This document shows positions 32,886 through 45,756 of a stretch of DNA of 64,000 nt, piece by piece. Numbering within the stretch: the first letter of the stretch is position 1; the number at the start of each line of letters is the position of its first letter. Source of the DNA: Sipunculus nudus (lineage: Eukaryota; Annelida; Sipuncula; Golfingiida; Sipunculidae); assembly GCA_026874595.1 (NCBI GenBank), contig CM049321.1, positions 1,052,479 through 1,116,478 on the forward strand, given 5' to 3'. Position numbers and translations under genes: made by a program. Under the pieces are notes generated by a model that was not told where the DNA came from, did not search any database, and saw only the letters and a program-made list of their open reading frames with translations.

Positions 32886-34761
32886 AGATTTTAAAGGGAA
32901 AAAGCTAAAAAACCTTTAAAAATCTCCCCTCCGCAACTGTTCAGCCAAATTGTCCAATATTTCACAGAAATAATTCCTTGAACAATCTCTCTCAAGTTTG
33001 TTTAAATGGTTTAATTTTGGTAAGTTGTAGCCGAGTTACAGGAAGTTGAAATTTGTCATCTGTCCAAAGAAGCTTACTAAAATTACAATCTCTGACATGG
33101 CTGGAGCTATCATCACCAAATTTTATGCCAATGTTTTGGTGGCACCACTTGCATTGGCCTTCTTCTCTGAAAACCATATGGCCAAATTGTTTAATATTGC
33201 ACAGAAACGATCCTGGGTAGGGCTTTTTTGTAAGTTTGGTCAAATTGTCTCAGTTCAGTGACTTTTGGCCAAGTTCTGGGAAGCTGAATTTAGTCATATG
33301 CCATAACAGCCCATTTTAGCTCAATCAGCTACAAAGATCTTCTTAAAAACCTCTGGGCCAAATTCTAAAATCTCAGACATAATTTATCCTTAGATGTTGA
33401 TAATTCAAGTTTGTTCAAATGATTTTGGTTCAGTGATTTTTGGCTGATTTATGGGAAGCTGAACTTAGCCATTTTGCTGTATTTTTCTATATGATTTATA
33501 CACCTGCAAAAGTTTTTCGACTGATGCCACGGAGGCCAATTTGTTAAATATTTAACAAGAATAATCCCGTGTATAATTCTTATAATAATTGTCTTTTATG
33601 GTTCCAAAGAATGAATATTGGCTAAATGATAATAAAGATTGAATTGAGTTTTACTATATATGTTAGCTCTAGCATGGCACCAGTTTATCAGCACCTGTTA
33701 CATCAGGACTCTAGACAATTAGACTTCAGGTTATCTATGGTTAATATTGACAAGAATGTTTTTTAAAAGCTTTTAAAAATACAGATTAATGATTTGAGAT
33801 ATTCCTCATGCCAGGCAATGTTTACAATCACAGCTGAATACAGCTCTCTGTGGCTATTTTAAAGATGGCTACACATGGATTATAAATAATTGATATCCAT
33901 ACTCAACTAATTGTCTTTAATGGTTCTTTAATGGTTCCAAATGAATGATTTTTGGCTGAATTATTGAAATTGAATTGTGACATTTTACCATATATGTTAG
34001 CTGTGTGAAGCAGTTACATTTAGCCTGGCACCAGTTTATCAGCATCTATTACATCATGCCACTAGACATTTAGATTTCAGGTTAAATAGCTTGGCAGACT
34101 GCTAACTATTTCAGATTTGACAGCAGGCAAAAGGTCAGCTTGGATGTATTTATAGCTTTGGCAGACTGGCAATGGTATCAGATTAGGCAACAGGTCAAGA
34201 GTTCACTCAGTGCAGCCAGGTATAGGTCAAGAGTTCACTCAGTGCAGTAGCTGCATTCTATTTATAGCTTTGTCAGACTGCCCACTGTATCAGGTTTGGC
34301 ACCAAAGGTCAGTCTGGATCTAATCATAGCTTTGGCAAACTGCCAACTGTGTTAGATTATGCAACAGGTCAAGAGCTCACCCAGTGCAGCCAGGAACAGG
34401 TCAAAAGTCCACACAGTCTAGCCAGGTGCAGGTCAAAAGTACACTCAGTGCAGTAGCTTTAGCCATCAATTTGTCATAGTACACTTGGGGCAACTGCCTT
34501 TCTTACCTAAGCCTGCTCAGCCCAGTGCATGTCTCATAAGAATGTTAGTGTATTGGCCTGATATTTTGACCTGTCTATGCGTCTTTGATGGTGTTCTTGT
34601 TCACAAGACAGGTGTTGCCATGTACAATGACTTTGCACAGTTTATGTGCCTGCTTATTTCTCCAGAAGAATTTGATATATCAGCCTGAAATTGGGCATAT
34701 TTATACATATCATAAAGGTTTGTCATATATAAGACTTATGGCACTACCTACAATAATTTTT
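32886..34761 (+). other. Family III body and non-coding DNA
   Basis: It starts with the continuation of the outer family III copy (AAAGGGAAAAAGCTAAAAAA, compare 63770). It then passes into AT-rich DNA with two loosely repeated blocks (33600-34460) containing TTTATCAGCA and CAGGTCAAGAGTTCACTCAG motifs. No gene is seen. Confidence 0.45.
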
Positions 34762-35826
34762 AGCACAACTGACTGTAAGTCGTCTGAGCTATAGCGATCA
34801 CCCTTTGTCCGTCGTCCGTCCGGCCATCCGGCCATCCGGCCGTCTGTCCATTAACAGGGCATAAATCCTAACTGCTGGACCTGGAATCTTCTTACTTGAC
34901 ATCCAGGGAGGTCCATGAAAATTCTCCTCGAAAACCTGGAATTAGGTCTCTGTTACCCATAATCTTCGAGCTATGGGGCTCCGAATTACCCCCCCCCCCC
35001 CCAGAATAATGAAAATTTGATACAAAAGCTCAAGTATCTGAACAACTAATACATTGATCACCATGATTCTTTGCATAGATATTGATCATGAAGTGTTTCA
35101 TCAGTTTCTGCAGACTGGTGGCCCTACTTGTATTATTTTTATTTTTTACGATTTTTTTGCTCTATTTTTGAGACCTCTTAAGATGCGGTCATCTGTTAAC
35201 AGGGCACAAATCTTAACGACTGGACCTAGAATCTTCTCTCTTGACATGCAGGAAGGCCCATGAAAAGTCTCTGTGGAAACCTGGAATAAGGTCTCTGTTA
35301 CCCATATTCTTTGAGCTATGGGGCTCTGAAGTACCCCTCAGAATAATGAAAAATTTGATACAAAAGCTCAAGTATCTGAACAACTAATGCATTGAACACC
35401 ATGATTCTTTGCATAGATATTGATCATGGAGTGTTTCATCAGTTTCTGCAGACTGGAGGCGCTACCTGTATTTTTTTTTATTTTTTACGATTTTTTCTCT
35501 TTTTTTGAGACCTTAAAAGATGCAGTCATCTGTTAACAGGGAACAAATCATAACAACTGGACCTAGAATCTTCTCTCTTAATATACAACTGGACCTAGAA
35601 TCTTCTAACTTAAAATCCAGGAGGTCCATGAAAAGTCTCCTTGGAAACATGAAATTAGGTCTCTGTTACCCATATTCTATGAGCAACGGGGCTTTTAAGC
35701 ACACCCCAGAATATTTGAAAGTTTGATACCAAAGTAGGGCACAAATCATAACCATTGGACCTAGAATCTTCTCACTCCGCATCCTGAGAGTTCCTCAAAA
35801 GTTCTCCCCTCAAAACCTGAAATTTG
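34762..35826 (+). mobile_element. Family II 5' part (GACCTAGAATCTT subtype)
   Basis: The 5' end AGCACAACTGACTGTAAGTC follows a T-run, then CCGTCCGGCCATCCGG. The interior consists of about 360-bp blocks repeated with CTGGACCTAGAATCTT and ATTAGGTCTCTGTTACCCAT at about 34880, 35215 and 35555. The same blocks occur at 62541-63580. Confidence 0.65.
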
Positions 35827-37932
35827 GTCACTTTTTTAAAATATTAACAAAAATAAAAAATTGGTACCTTAAATTTTGCCCAACTTTGACCATGGCAAGT
35901 TTTTTTACTGTAAGTACTGTGGATTTAATTTTCTCAGCATGTTTTTGTTAGCATTTTGTCTGTTAACACAAAAAATTTGAAACCAGTTGATCAAAAACTG
36001 TAGATTTTATACTAGTTTTCAAGCACCATGTAACAAATTGTTTACATCAAGCTAGTGTTATGCAGTTTGCAAGAGCTCAGCTCCCCAGCTTCAGCTCTCA
36101 GTTCCTAAAATTTGGCATACAATTAGATGTCTCCAAAATTCCCTACCATGCCAAGAATTTGGTCACTAGGACTTAATACCTTCGAGATTTTAATGAAAAA
36201 CTTCATTTTTCCATTAAAAACCCATTGTTACACTTCAAGACTGCCTAATATCATAACCACTGATGTGACTTGCATCATATATAATATACATATTTTTCTA
36301 TACATTCTCTATGCATATGCCAGAAATGATGTCAGTATTGCGTAATTGTTTTAAGTTATGGGCCCAAACATAATGCACTTTGTAAAAAATCAAGAAATAT
36401 ATTTACACCCTTAACAAGGGGATTGCTGAAGCTAGAGTTTTTTTGCCAGGGATGTAACATTATTTAATCAAGATTCAATTGAATACCCCAAATTAGTCCT
36501 GAATTTTTCAAATTTTATATGTTATTAGTATAAATATAAAATTAGTACCTTAAATTTTGCCCAACTTTGACCATGGCACATTTGTTTCCTGTGAGCACGG
36601 TTGATATAATTTTCATATCATGCACACAAGGATTTCAGCTTTTTAGTTTAGAAAGCTGAAAGAAATTGGCCAAAAATTGTAGCTTTTATTAATATTTTTA
36701 TGAGACCATGTCAGACCTTAACTCTCTCCAGCCCCTCTTGAGTCACCTGTATGTTGACCTTGTTGAACTTTCAGCAAATTATGCATGCTTGAGGCGAGCC
36801 ATACACTGTTGCAGGTAGGCAGCTTATGGCCAGCCACAGTTAATCCAGGTGTCCAACCCAACTCATCTAGTAGTTTTAACCAACAACATAACAATTAACA
36901 ATAAATTAATAAATTTTTATTGTTTTTTAATAACAAATTAAAGAAAAATAAAAAAGAATTTGTTAGTTTATAATAACAGGAAATCAACTTGCAGTTACTG
37001 ATGATAAAAGAATCTTGTATCGATGGATAGAATGTCACGTACTCCAAATAACACCATGCAGTCACCTATGGTATTTTTCAGTTCAATTTTAATGATAAAA
37101 AAGTAAATCATATTATTCATTACTAATCATCAGGGATCATATGAAGGAAATTAATGATAGACAAAGATGAAGTTGATATTATTAATCTAGATTCCTACTG
37201 TGTCTAGTATGTACATTGATGTGAAATTAGTCCAAAATGAATATATTACATTTTTTTTTTTAATATAAATAAAAGCCATAAAACCAGGTACTTTTGATCA
37301 TAATTTAAATGTGTGAATTTTGTATATTCTGGATTCTCAACATAATTGTTTGGTGAAAACTGAATAAATGCCAGTAATGGTGGGAAAACTTTGCAATTGT
37401 ATTTAAATACGAATATGAATATGTACTCCATTATAAAATGTCTTGCATAAAGAATTGGAATTTAGGTAAAAATGAAAGTATATGAATACCAGTGCAAATA
37501 CTTTCAAAATGTATTCATAAATGCATTCAAGAATATATTCTTTAATATTATTTTAATAATCATTTCAGTTATATTTCATTTTATAATCATAAGATTCTCT
37601 TATTATTTTTAATAAAAATTATATTTGGGACAATATTTGTAATTTTTTTTAATAAATAGTTAAACTCTTATATCATATGTTCTGCTTATAAGTTATATGG
37701 CCAAGTCAAAATCTGTGTGACAATAGTACTCCATTTGTTAATAAAATAAATGAAATCAATCCTCTTCCCTGTCTCCAAAGATAATATCATAATCATACAT
37801 AAGCTAAACACCAACAACTCATAATAAAGCTTATATTTATTACCACACCAAACCAGCATATGCCTCATTCCTAAATCATATTTTTTAATCATATATAACA
37901 GCTGAGCACCGTGACCCATAGGTCCCTTGTTT
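35827..37932 (+). mobile_element. Family II 3' fragment
   Basis: It matches the 3' 2.1 kb of 45757-48382 (joined at AAATATTAACAAAAATAAAA). It ends ACAGCTGAGCACCGTGACCC and CCCTTGTTTT. The 5' end is missing. Confidence 0.65.
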
Positions 37933-38533
37933 TATTTTTGATTAAAGTGCACATTCAATTGTGTCCACAAAGTGATGTATTGCTATGAAAGTGTGGATGT
38001 TCATCAGAGTGCTCATTAAAGATTTTAATTTGTTTGACTTACAACTCATGGTTGTATCAGTTTTTACATGATACTGGCTAAATAATCAAAAGTTATATTG
38101 CTGATCCTTTATTTCAGTTCATAAAATTAAACATTCCCAACTCCAGTTTGCTCCTGGTATAATATATTGGGTGTTTTGATCCGTGGATTAATTTTAACAC
38201 ATGTATTAGTTTCATAGTTGAGAATACTTTTCTTTCCTAATACCATTTAAAAAAATATCATTATTTAAATTTTTCCTGTTAGTGCTGTGGATTTAATTTT
38301 CACAGCATGTACACATTAGCATTTCATCTGTTAAAATCTTAAATTTGAAACTAATTGATCAAAAACTGTAGATTTTATTCAAGTTTCCAGGTACCAAGTC
38401 TTCATTGTTTACATCAGGTCAGTATAAATGCAGTGTACTGGGCAGTTACATAACACCTTCAGGTCTGACCTACTGCCACTGTGAGTGTCTGGGTCAGGAT
38501 GGGTCAGGCAGTAATTACCAGAGAGCCTCTCTT

Positions 38534-38564
<31 letters not shown>

Positions 38565-38572
38565 GGCACTCC

Positions 38573-38620
<48 letters not shown>

Positions 38621-38651
38621 CTTTTTCTCTTTCTCTCTCCATCTTTCTCTC

Positions 38652-38727
<76 letters not shown>

Positions 38728-40078
38728 TTATTGCCTCCCTTCCTCCCTCCATCCCATTTTGTTTGACAGGTACTATAAACTAGATACATTAGCTATAAAT
38801 GTTGATGCAATTTAGAAATGTGAATCAACTGAAATATTCACAATCACATGTATGTTATACTGTAAATTTATAGTAACATTCATAAACCTGGATAAAAATT
38901 ATGTAATGAAAAAAAGGAATAAATGCAAATATTGTTAATTTTTTATTGGCTCAGTAGAATGGGGGAAAAATGATTTGCTTTGTTTCTCCATCTTTCTGCC
39001 TGTTTAAATATTTAATGTTTATAAATAAACTTTTTTTTAGCACTGTTGAATTAAATTTCATATCCTGTATGTATATGCAAGGGTGTTGTAACTCTCACCA
39101 TCCCCTTCTTCATCCCACTGAGGCTTTGCTCCTTGGCACTGTGAACAATAGTTCTATGGCTATAGCATATCATTAATAATTAAAGAAAATATATACAGAG
39201 ATAGAGGCGTTGTAACTCTGATCATAACACAACACCCCCCCCCCCCCCCATCAAGTTATTGCACCTGTGGAGTGGGGACGTTATGGCAACTGTATACATA
39301 TCATAAAATTGATAAAAAAGGTTTACCAAATAAATTGGATCTCATCTGACAAATGTGTAAACTGTTGAACTGTCAACAGCTTATCAAAAATGTAACCAAT
39401 GGAAAGGCATGGTCCCATCTCGAATATTATTTGCAAAATTTTCTTCAATCATATAAACCAACCATGGCCCAAATTACCTCTTCCTCTTAAATTTTTATGT
39501 ACATTTCATCATATTTTTAATATTTTAACCTTCCAGGTGGTTCAGTACTGTTGACCACTTGTCTATAGGTACCTATGTACATGCCAGAAATTATGTCAAT
39601 ATTGTGTAATATGTATATGTGAGGGTCATCAAAATAATGTACCTTGTCAAGATATCATGTCATACAGTCACAAATTCATAATTCCCCTCATCAGCATAGT
39701 TAATCATAACCTTGGATCTGTCAAATTGAAATCTTGCAGTTTTCCATACACTATAGATCCTTCAACAAATAGCCTTATCATCATTATACCACTGCTTAGT
39801 ATACTGTCATTGCATTCATATTTGCTCAAATAAATTGTTTTTTCGACCCCTCCCAAATAAATAAAAAATAAACCACTATATTTTACTCCATATTAATCCA
39901 TCAGTCAGATTATTTCATATATCATTTACTCACATATTACATTATATTCCTTTATAAAAGCCCAACATGACCATGATATTCATAAGCTTTTTCTACTCAA
40001 TATAGTATATAACAATGGTGATACATTTATAGTCCAATCATGATCAGCTGAGGGCCGTGACCCATGGGTCCCTTGTTT
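37933..40078 (+). mobile_element. Family II 3' fragment, second type
   Basis: It matches about 22100-24089 collinearly and ends TCAGCTGAGGGCCGTGACCC and CCCTTGTTTTT. The chief difference is the CT microsatellite, which is far longer here. Confidence 0.68.
38528..38723 (+). repeat. Long (CT)n microsatellite
   Basis: About 195 bp of nearly pure CT with a few interruptions. The equivalent site in the sister copy (22706-22731) has only about 26 bp. Serine/leucine-rich or arginine/glutamate-rich open frames here are artefacts. Confidence 0.95.
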
Positions 40079-41633
40079 TTAGGAGTGATTCAGAGTATTG
40101 GCATGTAATTGTGCATATCCATAGATCTTATACTCTTCCACCTTGTACTCAAGACTGGTGGCACCATCTGCAGTTGTTTTCCTGTTGAGTCTATATGTAA
40201 GTGTTTTTTGATTGAAATTTCTCATATCTCAGCAGTGGGTCAAGATACTGGTCTGAAATTTAGCATGTTCATCCATCTTGGTAAGTTTTCTTGTAAACCA
40301 GACAGGTGGCACCACCTACCTTTCTGTTTTCGTTGAATAAATTAATCCCCTTATTTCAGGAGTGATTTGCAGTATTGGCCTGAAATTGTACATATCCATA
40401 GATCTTTGACCCCTCCATGTTGGATTCAAGACTGGTGGCACCATCTGCAATATTTTTCTTGTAGTGTTCATTTGTACATGTACTTTGGGTGAAAATTGCC
40501 CATATCTCAGGAGTGGGTCAAGGTATTATTCGCAAATTTGGCATGTTCATCCATCTTAGAAAGTTTTCTCATAAACCAGACAGGTGTCACCACTTACCTT
40601 TCCATTTTGTTAATAAATTAATGCCCTTTTTTCAAGAGTGATTTGCAGTATTGGCCTCAGGTGGTGCAACCTACAATCATGTTTATGTGGCTGACATGCA
40701 TCTCACTCTATAATCCCTTACCATCATCTGCAGTTGTTTTCTGTTGCGTCTAATTGTAAGTGTTCTTTGGGTGAAATTGCTCATATCTATGCAGTGGGTC
40801 AAGGTACTGGTCTGAAATTTAGCATGTTCATCCATTTTGGAAAGTTGTCATGTAAACCAGAAAGGTGGGGCCACCTAGCTTCTGGTTTTCACAGAATAAA
40901 TCAAAGCCCTTTTCTCAGGAGTGATTTGCAGTGTTAGCCTGAAATTGTCCATAGATCTTGGACTTATTCCTCTTGTACGTATACTCCAAGACTGGTCATG
41001 CCATCTACAATCATTTTCCCATGGGGACTATTTGTAAATGTGTTTTTGGTGAAAATTGCTCTTTTCTCAGGATTGGTTCAAGGTATTGGTCTGAATTTTG
41101 GCATGTTCATCCATCTTAGAAAGTTTTCTCATACACCAGACAGGTGTCACCACTTACCTTTCCATTTTGTTGAATAAATTAATGCCCTTTTTCAGGAGTG
41201 ATTTGCAGTATTGGCCTCAGGTGGTGCAACCTACAATCATGTTTATGTGGCTGACATGCATCTCACTCTATTTCCCCTTACCACTCAATCCATACCTCAC
41301 TTCATCTGTGCAATTCTAATTACGGTGGATCAACATAGTGGCTTTTGACTACGTGTATCTAGTTGTTTCATGGAAATGTGCACTTAGCCGAAGCATGAAA
41401 TTGTTAACGCTTCAAATCTTCAAAGGCTTTCTCATACAGGAGGCTCGTGGTGTCATTTACATTCATTTTTGTGTTTTGTGCACCTATGCCAGTATTTCAG
41501 CTGTGATGTTTGTGTTACTGGTGCATGCACTCAGGTACATAATGTTCAGTGCTTGCATTGTACATATATACATGTCACACACGCACTTGTAACGGTCCAG
41601 CATGGAAGCATTATACCTGATGTATATCTCATT
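40079..41633 (+). repeat. Family III-like body with repeated blocks
   Basis: Blocks with ATATCTCAGGAGTG, GGCCTGAAATTGT and CAGGTGGCACCACCT segments recur at about 40090, 40360, 40650, 40920 and 41200. No coding potential. The family III 3' terminus follows at 41634-41667. Confidence 0.6.
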
Positions 41634-42109
41634 GCACAGGTTCGCATTAGGCCCGTAGGCCTTGTTTGTATGTATATATAAACTTACCTTAATTCGAGTG
41701 AGGTACTGACATAAGCTTGATTGACCCAAATTTCCCGTTCCTTAGATTTAAAATTAACCCCTGAAACCACATCTGCTCTTCATGCATCAAAAGAAGATAC
41801 GTACAAAATAAACAAACAATTTATTGACATAAAATAGACAGACGGTTACAGTGTCATTTAACTTTAATTATGGTCTTTTTTCTTCAGGTGTAAACAAAAT
41901 ATATGTGATTAAATGAAAATAACCAGATACCTTTACGCCTTTTAATATTTAATAATTATAGTAGAACTGTAAGACTAATTTGAAGCTGTAAAAGTATATA
42001 TATATCACGTGATATATTTTTCAAAATAGATATGGTTAATATTATTCCACACAAATATTTTTATAGTATGCTGACTTAATATTAAGACCTGTGTGTTTTA
42101 TATTTCCAG

Positions 42110-42194
42110 ATATCAGACCCAGTCTATTATCGGAGAGCTTTCATCGTTATGTTCTTTATAGCTTTGGCTCTACCATTTTATTGTTTACTGACAG
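42110..42194 (+). CDS. Sulfotransferase gene, signal-anchor exon
   Basis: An 85-bp exon between a good acceptor (TATTTCCAG) and a near-consensus donor (ACAG/GTAAGT). It reads ISDPVYYRRAF, then a hydrophobic stretch (IVMFFIALALPFYCLLT). Two arginines ahead of a single hydrophobic segment are typical of a type II Golgi signal anchor. It ends in phase 1 and joins the next exon in frame, giving a Gly codon across the junction. The initiator ATG is not certain. It may lie in an unrecognised upstream exon. An internal ATG (42149) would give a protein with almost no cytoplasmic tail. Confidence 0.75.
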
Positions 42195-42412
42195 GTAAGT
42201 CATGGGTGTCATAAAATGTTCATCTGTTCAGTTATTTGATCCATTAAGGTTATGAAACCATGTCATCGGTATGAAGTTTAGCCATATGAAGAAAGTTCAT
42301 CAATCCTCTGTCGTTTCGTATAGTCACAATTGTGTATGAACACTTTCCATCACCCATGTATACATGCATCCTAACTTAAATTACTGTTTGATTATTTTCC
42401 TTTAAAATACAG

Positions 42413-42665
42413 GCCAGACTTTCCAGATTATGTCCGGGTTTTCTGCAACTGATGGCATGCAGCAGAAAGTGATTCCATCATCCCAAAAAGTCATTCTGTT
42501 ATCGTATGTACGCAGCGGGTCATCATTCTTGGGCGGCTTATTCAGTTCGAACCCAGAGGCATGCTACTGGTATGAGCCGGTAGAGGGCGCTTTGCATCAC
42601 ATCTACGGTTTTACTCAATACCTGAATACCATAGATATGTTCTATGGCCCAGACGGTGAACCCAG
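42413..42665 (+). CDS. Sulfotransferase gene, PAPS 5'-phosphosulfate loop exon
   Basis: The acceptor is TTTAAAATACAG and the donor CCAG/GTAAAT. The exon encodes the stem and the start of the catalytic domain. KVILLSYVRSGSSFLGGLF contains the 5'-phosphosulfate binding loop (RSGSS, codons 42511-42525) of carbohydrate sulfotransferases, which move sulfate from PAPS to sugar hydroxyls in the Golgi lumen. It ends in phase 2 (CCC AG), so an Arg codon is completed by the first base of exon 60024-60963. It is separated from the previous exon by a 218-bp intron and from the next by about 17.4 kb. Confidence 0.92.
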
Positions 42666-42793
42666 GTAAATGCAGTTCATTTTCATTTAGAGAACTGTAG
42701 GTAAGACCATTTTCTTTACACCGGATCTGAAAAAAAAATACACATGTACATTCCAAATCAAATGTTAATAAATAGGAAAGAGCTAATATTTTT

Positions 42794-43672
42794 AGCTCAG
42801 CTGACTATAAGTCATCTGAGCTATAGTTGTGGTCCATTGTCCATTGTCTGTCTGTCTGTCCGTCCGTCTGTCTGTCCGTAGATGTGGCATGTTTTGAAAC
42901 CGTAAGACCTAGGAATCCAAAATTTGGCATAATGTTAGATGTCCCCAGGTTCTCCTACCAAGCCGAAAACTGGGTCTTTGTGACTTTGTTCCTTTGAGAA
43001 ATTAATGAAAAACCTCAATTTTTTATTAAAAACCTATTTTCACACTTCAGGACTGCTCATATCAAAGCCACTTATCTGTTTTGCCTCATATTTACCAAAA
43101 ATAATCCTCTATATAGTTCCTATGTACATGCTAGAAATTAGGTCTGTATTATATAATTTAAAAAAGTTATGGGCCCAAACGTAATGCATTTTGTCAATAA
43201 TCAGGAAAGAAATTTGATCACTTAACACAAAACTTGTTAAAGCCAAGCACTTTTTTTCAGTAATATAACTTTTATTAATCAAAATTAAATTGTATACCCA
43301 AAATTAGATCGAATCTTTTAATTCTTTTTAAATATTAGCAAAAATTAAAAATTTGTTCCTTAAATTTTGCCCAACCTTGACCAAGGCAGGTTTTTTTCCT
43401 GCAACTGCTGTGGATTTAATTTTCAAAGCATGTTTTGTTAGCATTTCACAAATTTGAAACCAGTTAATCAAAAACTGTAGATTTTATACAAGTTTTCAAG
43501 CACCTTGTCACATATTGTTTACATCAAGCTAGTGTTATGCAGTTTGCTAGAGCTCAGCTCCCCAGCTTAAGTTCTTTAAATTTGGCATACAGTTAGATGT
43601 CTCCAAAATCCCCTACCATGCCACGAATTTGGTCACTAGGACTTAATTCCTTCAATATATTAATGTTTTTAT
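42794..43672 (+). mobile_element. Family II 5' fragment in intron 2
   Basis: It starts TTTTTAGCTCAGCTGACTAT and a (CTGTC/CCGTC) run. The body is collinear with 45757-46660, then breaks at TTAATGTTTTTATGAGACCA. No 3' end. Confidence 0.65.
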
Positions 43673-44620
43673 GAGACCATATTTTTGGACTCCTTTGACC
43701 AATCAGGCTAAAACTTTTGCACAAATGTAGCCCTTGGATGGCTTTATAACATACACAAAAAATGGTGGCACCACCTGCAACCATATTTGCACAGCTTCCA
43801 TCTGTTCATCTGCCTTGGTCAGTCATTATATCTGTAGTGGTTGGATTTATCAACCTGAAATTATGCATGTGTATACATCCTGGATAGCCCTTAATGATTT
43901 TATGGCAGGTGGTACCCCCTACATTCATGTTCAGGCTGAATAATATCCAGGCTCATATCTCAGGATTGGTTTGATGTATCCTCCTGAAATTTTGCATGTG
44001 TATAGATCTCACATAGCTCTTTATCATACACAAAAGTTGGTGGTGACACTTGCAACCATTTTTGCACAGCATCTGTCTGTGTGTCTGTCTTGGGATAAAA
44101 TCACTTATATCTCTGCAGTGGTTTGACTTATCTGCCCAAAATTTTGCATGTATATACATCTTGGATAGCTTTCTCTATTTTGTGGCAGGGGCAGCACCTA
44201 CATTTGTGTTATGCTGCTGACATCCATGCTAATATCTCAGGACTGATTAAAATATCCCCCTGAAATTGTGCATGTGTATGGATCTCACATAGCTCTTTAT
44301 CATACACAAAAACTGGTGGTGCCACCTGCAACCATTTTTGCACAGCGTCCTTCTGTTTGTCTGCAATGGGATTAAATCATTCATATACATGCAGTGGCTT
44401 GACTTATGTGCCTAAAATTTTGATTATGTATTCAACTTGGATAGCTTTCTGGATTTTGTGGCAGGTGGCGCCACCTACAAACACATTTCAGCTTCAGACA
44501 TCCATACTTATATGCAACACACCTCACTCTATTTCCCCTTGCCACTTAATCCATGCCTCACTTCACCTGTCCCACTCTTGATTTCTGTCGATACATGTAG
44601 TCACTTCTCTACTGCCCAAA
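43673..44620 (+). repeat. Family III-like body fragment in intron 2
   Basis: Tandem blocks of about 240 bp like those at 31760-32600, with TTTGCACAAATGTAGCCCTT, GGTTTGACTTAT and GGTGGCGCCACC-type motifs. There is a perfect 14-bp palindrome at 44463-44476. Terminal sequences are absent. Confidence 0.6.
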
Positions 44621-44678
44621 TTCTAGTTATAATAATATTTTATATGAAATTCATCACATCCATCATACTGTTTTTTTT

Positions 44679-45756
44679 AGCTCAGCTGACTGTAAGTTGT
44701 CTGAGCTTAAGTCATGGTCCTTTGTTGGACATTTGTTAGAAGGGCACGTTTTGAAACAGTTTGATCAACAAATCCAAACCAAAACAAAAACAAAAAATGA
44801 GTCACTGTGACTTCATTCTTTTGAGAAATTAAGCAAAAACCTTCATTTTCCAGTGAAAACCTATTGTTACACTTTAAAACTGCCCACTATGAAAACCACT
44901 GGTGTTATTGTATTCATGTTTTAAATAACCGTTCCTATATTTCCTATGTACAAACCATAAATTAGGTCAATATTGCATAAACTATTGAAGTTATTGGCTC
45001 AAACATAATGCACATTGTCAAAAATCAGGAAATATAAATTCTCACCTAACAAGATAATTGCTGAAGCTAGGGACTTTTCCCTAGGATGAATCTTTATTTA
45101 ATAAAGATTCAATTATATACTAGAAATCAAATAAGAATTTTGTAAATGTTTTAAATTATTAGCATAATTATAAAAACAGTACCTTAAATTTAGTAAAACT
45201 TTGAGCATGGCACATTTTTTCCTATAACTACTGTGGATTTGATTTTCACAGCATGTACACAAAAGGATTCAATCTGTTCAAATCTGAAATTTGAAAATAA
45301 TATTGGGATAGTTATTGAATTTTTTGGAGGCTCTTATTGTATTCACTTTCTTTGTCAAGCAGCCCACTTTGGTCACTTGAGGTCATTCAATGCAGCTCTC
45401 TCTGCTTACCTGACTCTATATGGGTCACTGGGGAGCAGGGGTCACAGGTGTGCAGTTATTTCATATTACCCCCCCCCCCCACACACACACACACACACAC
45501 CAAGTGTAATGCAAAAATTGTTATTGTTGTGAATCTGTTTTCCACTCCATTGTTCAAAACTGTTCTAAATCAAGGTGTAATCCACAATGCCATCTTGTGT
45601 AAATGTAACATCTCTTAAAGTTGGCTTGGTCTTGATATGAATCTAACTGTTGAAATTTGTTTATCAGGAATATTAGGCAAACTTTGATGGGATTTATTTT
45701 AAGCTCATATGGCCATATATTTAGCTATTGAAAACTTAATTACATTTCACATTTTT
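44679..45756 (+). mobile_element. Family II 5' fragment, diverged, in intron 2
   Basis: AGCTCAGCTGACTGTAAGTT follows a T-run, then a shortened CCGTC-poor head and family II body. It includes a C-tract with an (AC)n run at about 45470-45501. It ends where the next copy starts. Confidence 0.55.

Larger units (their letters stand above)
30571..41667 (+). mobile_element. Putative outer family III element, heavily interrupted
   Basis: The 5' end AGCAAACATGTGAGCTTATG follows a T-run at 30571. A matching 3' end, GCACAGGTTCGCATTAGG then CCTTGTTT, lies at 41634-41667. Between them are an inner family III copy (30730-32885), and family II material (34762-40078) flanked on both sides by family III-like body. 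Treating this as one element is an inference from the nesting order. Independent partial copies are also possible. Confidence 0.4.

Noticed and set aside
38405-38815. Ser/Leu-rich and Arg/Glu-rich ORFs on both strands
   Set aside because: Translation of a CT microsatellite.
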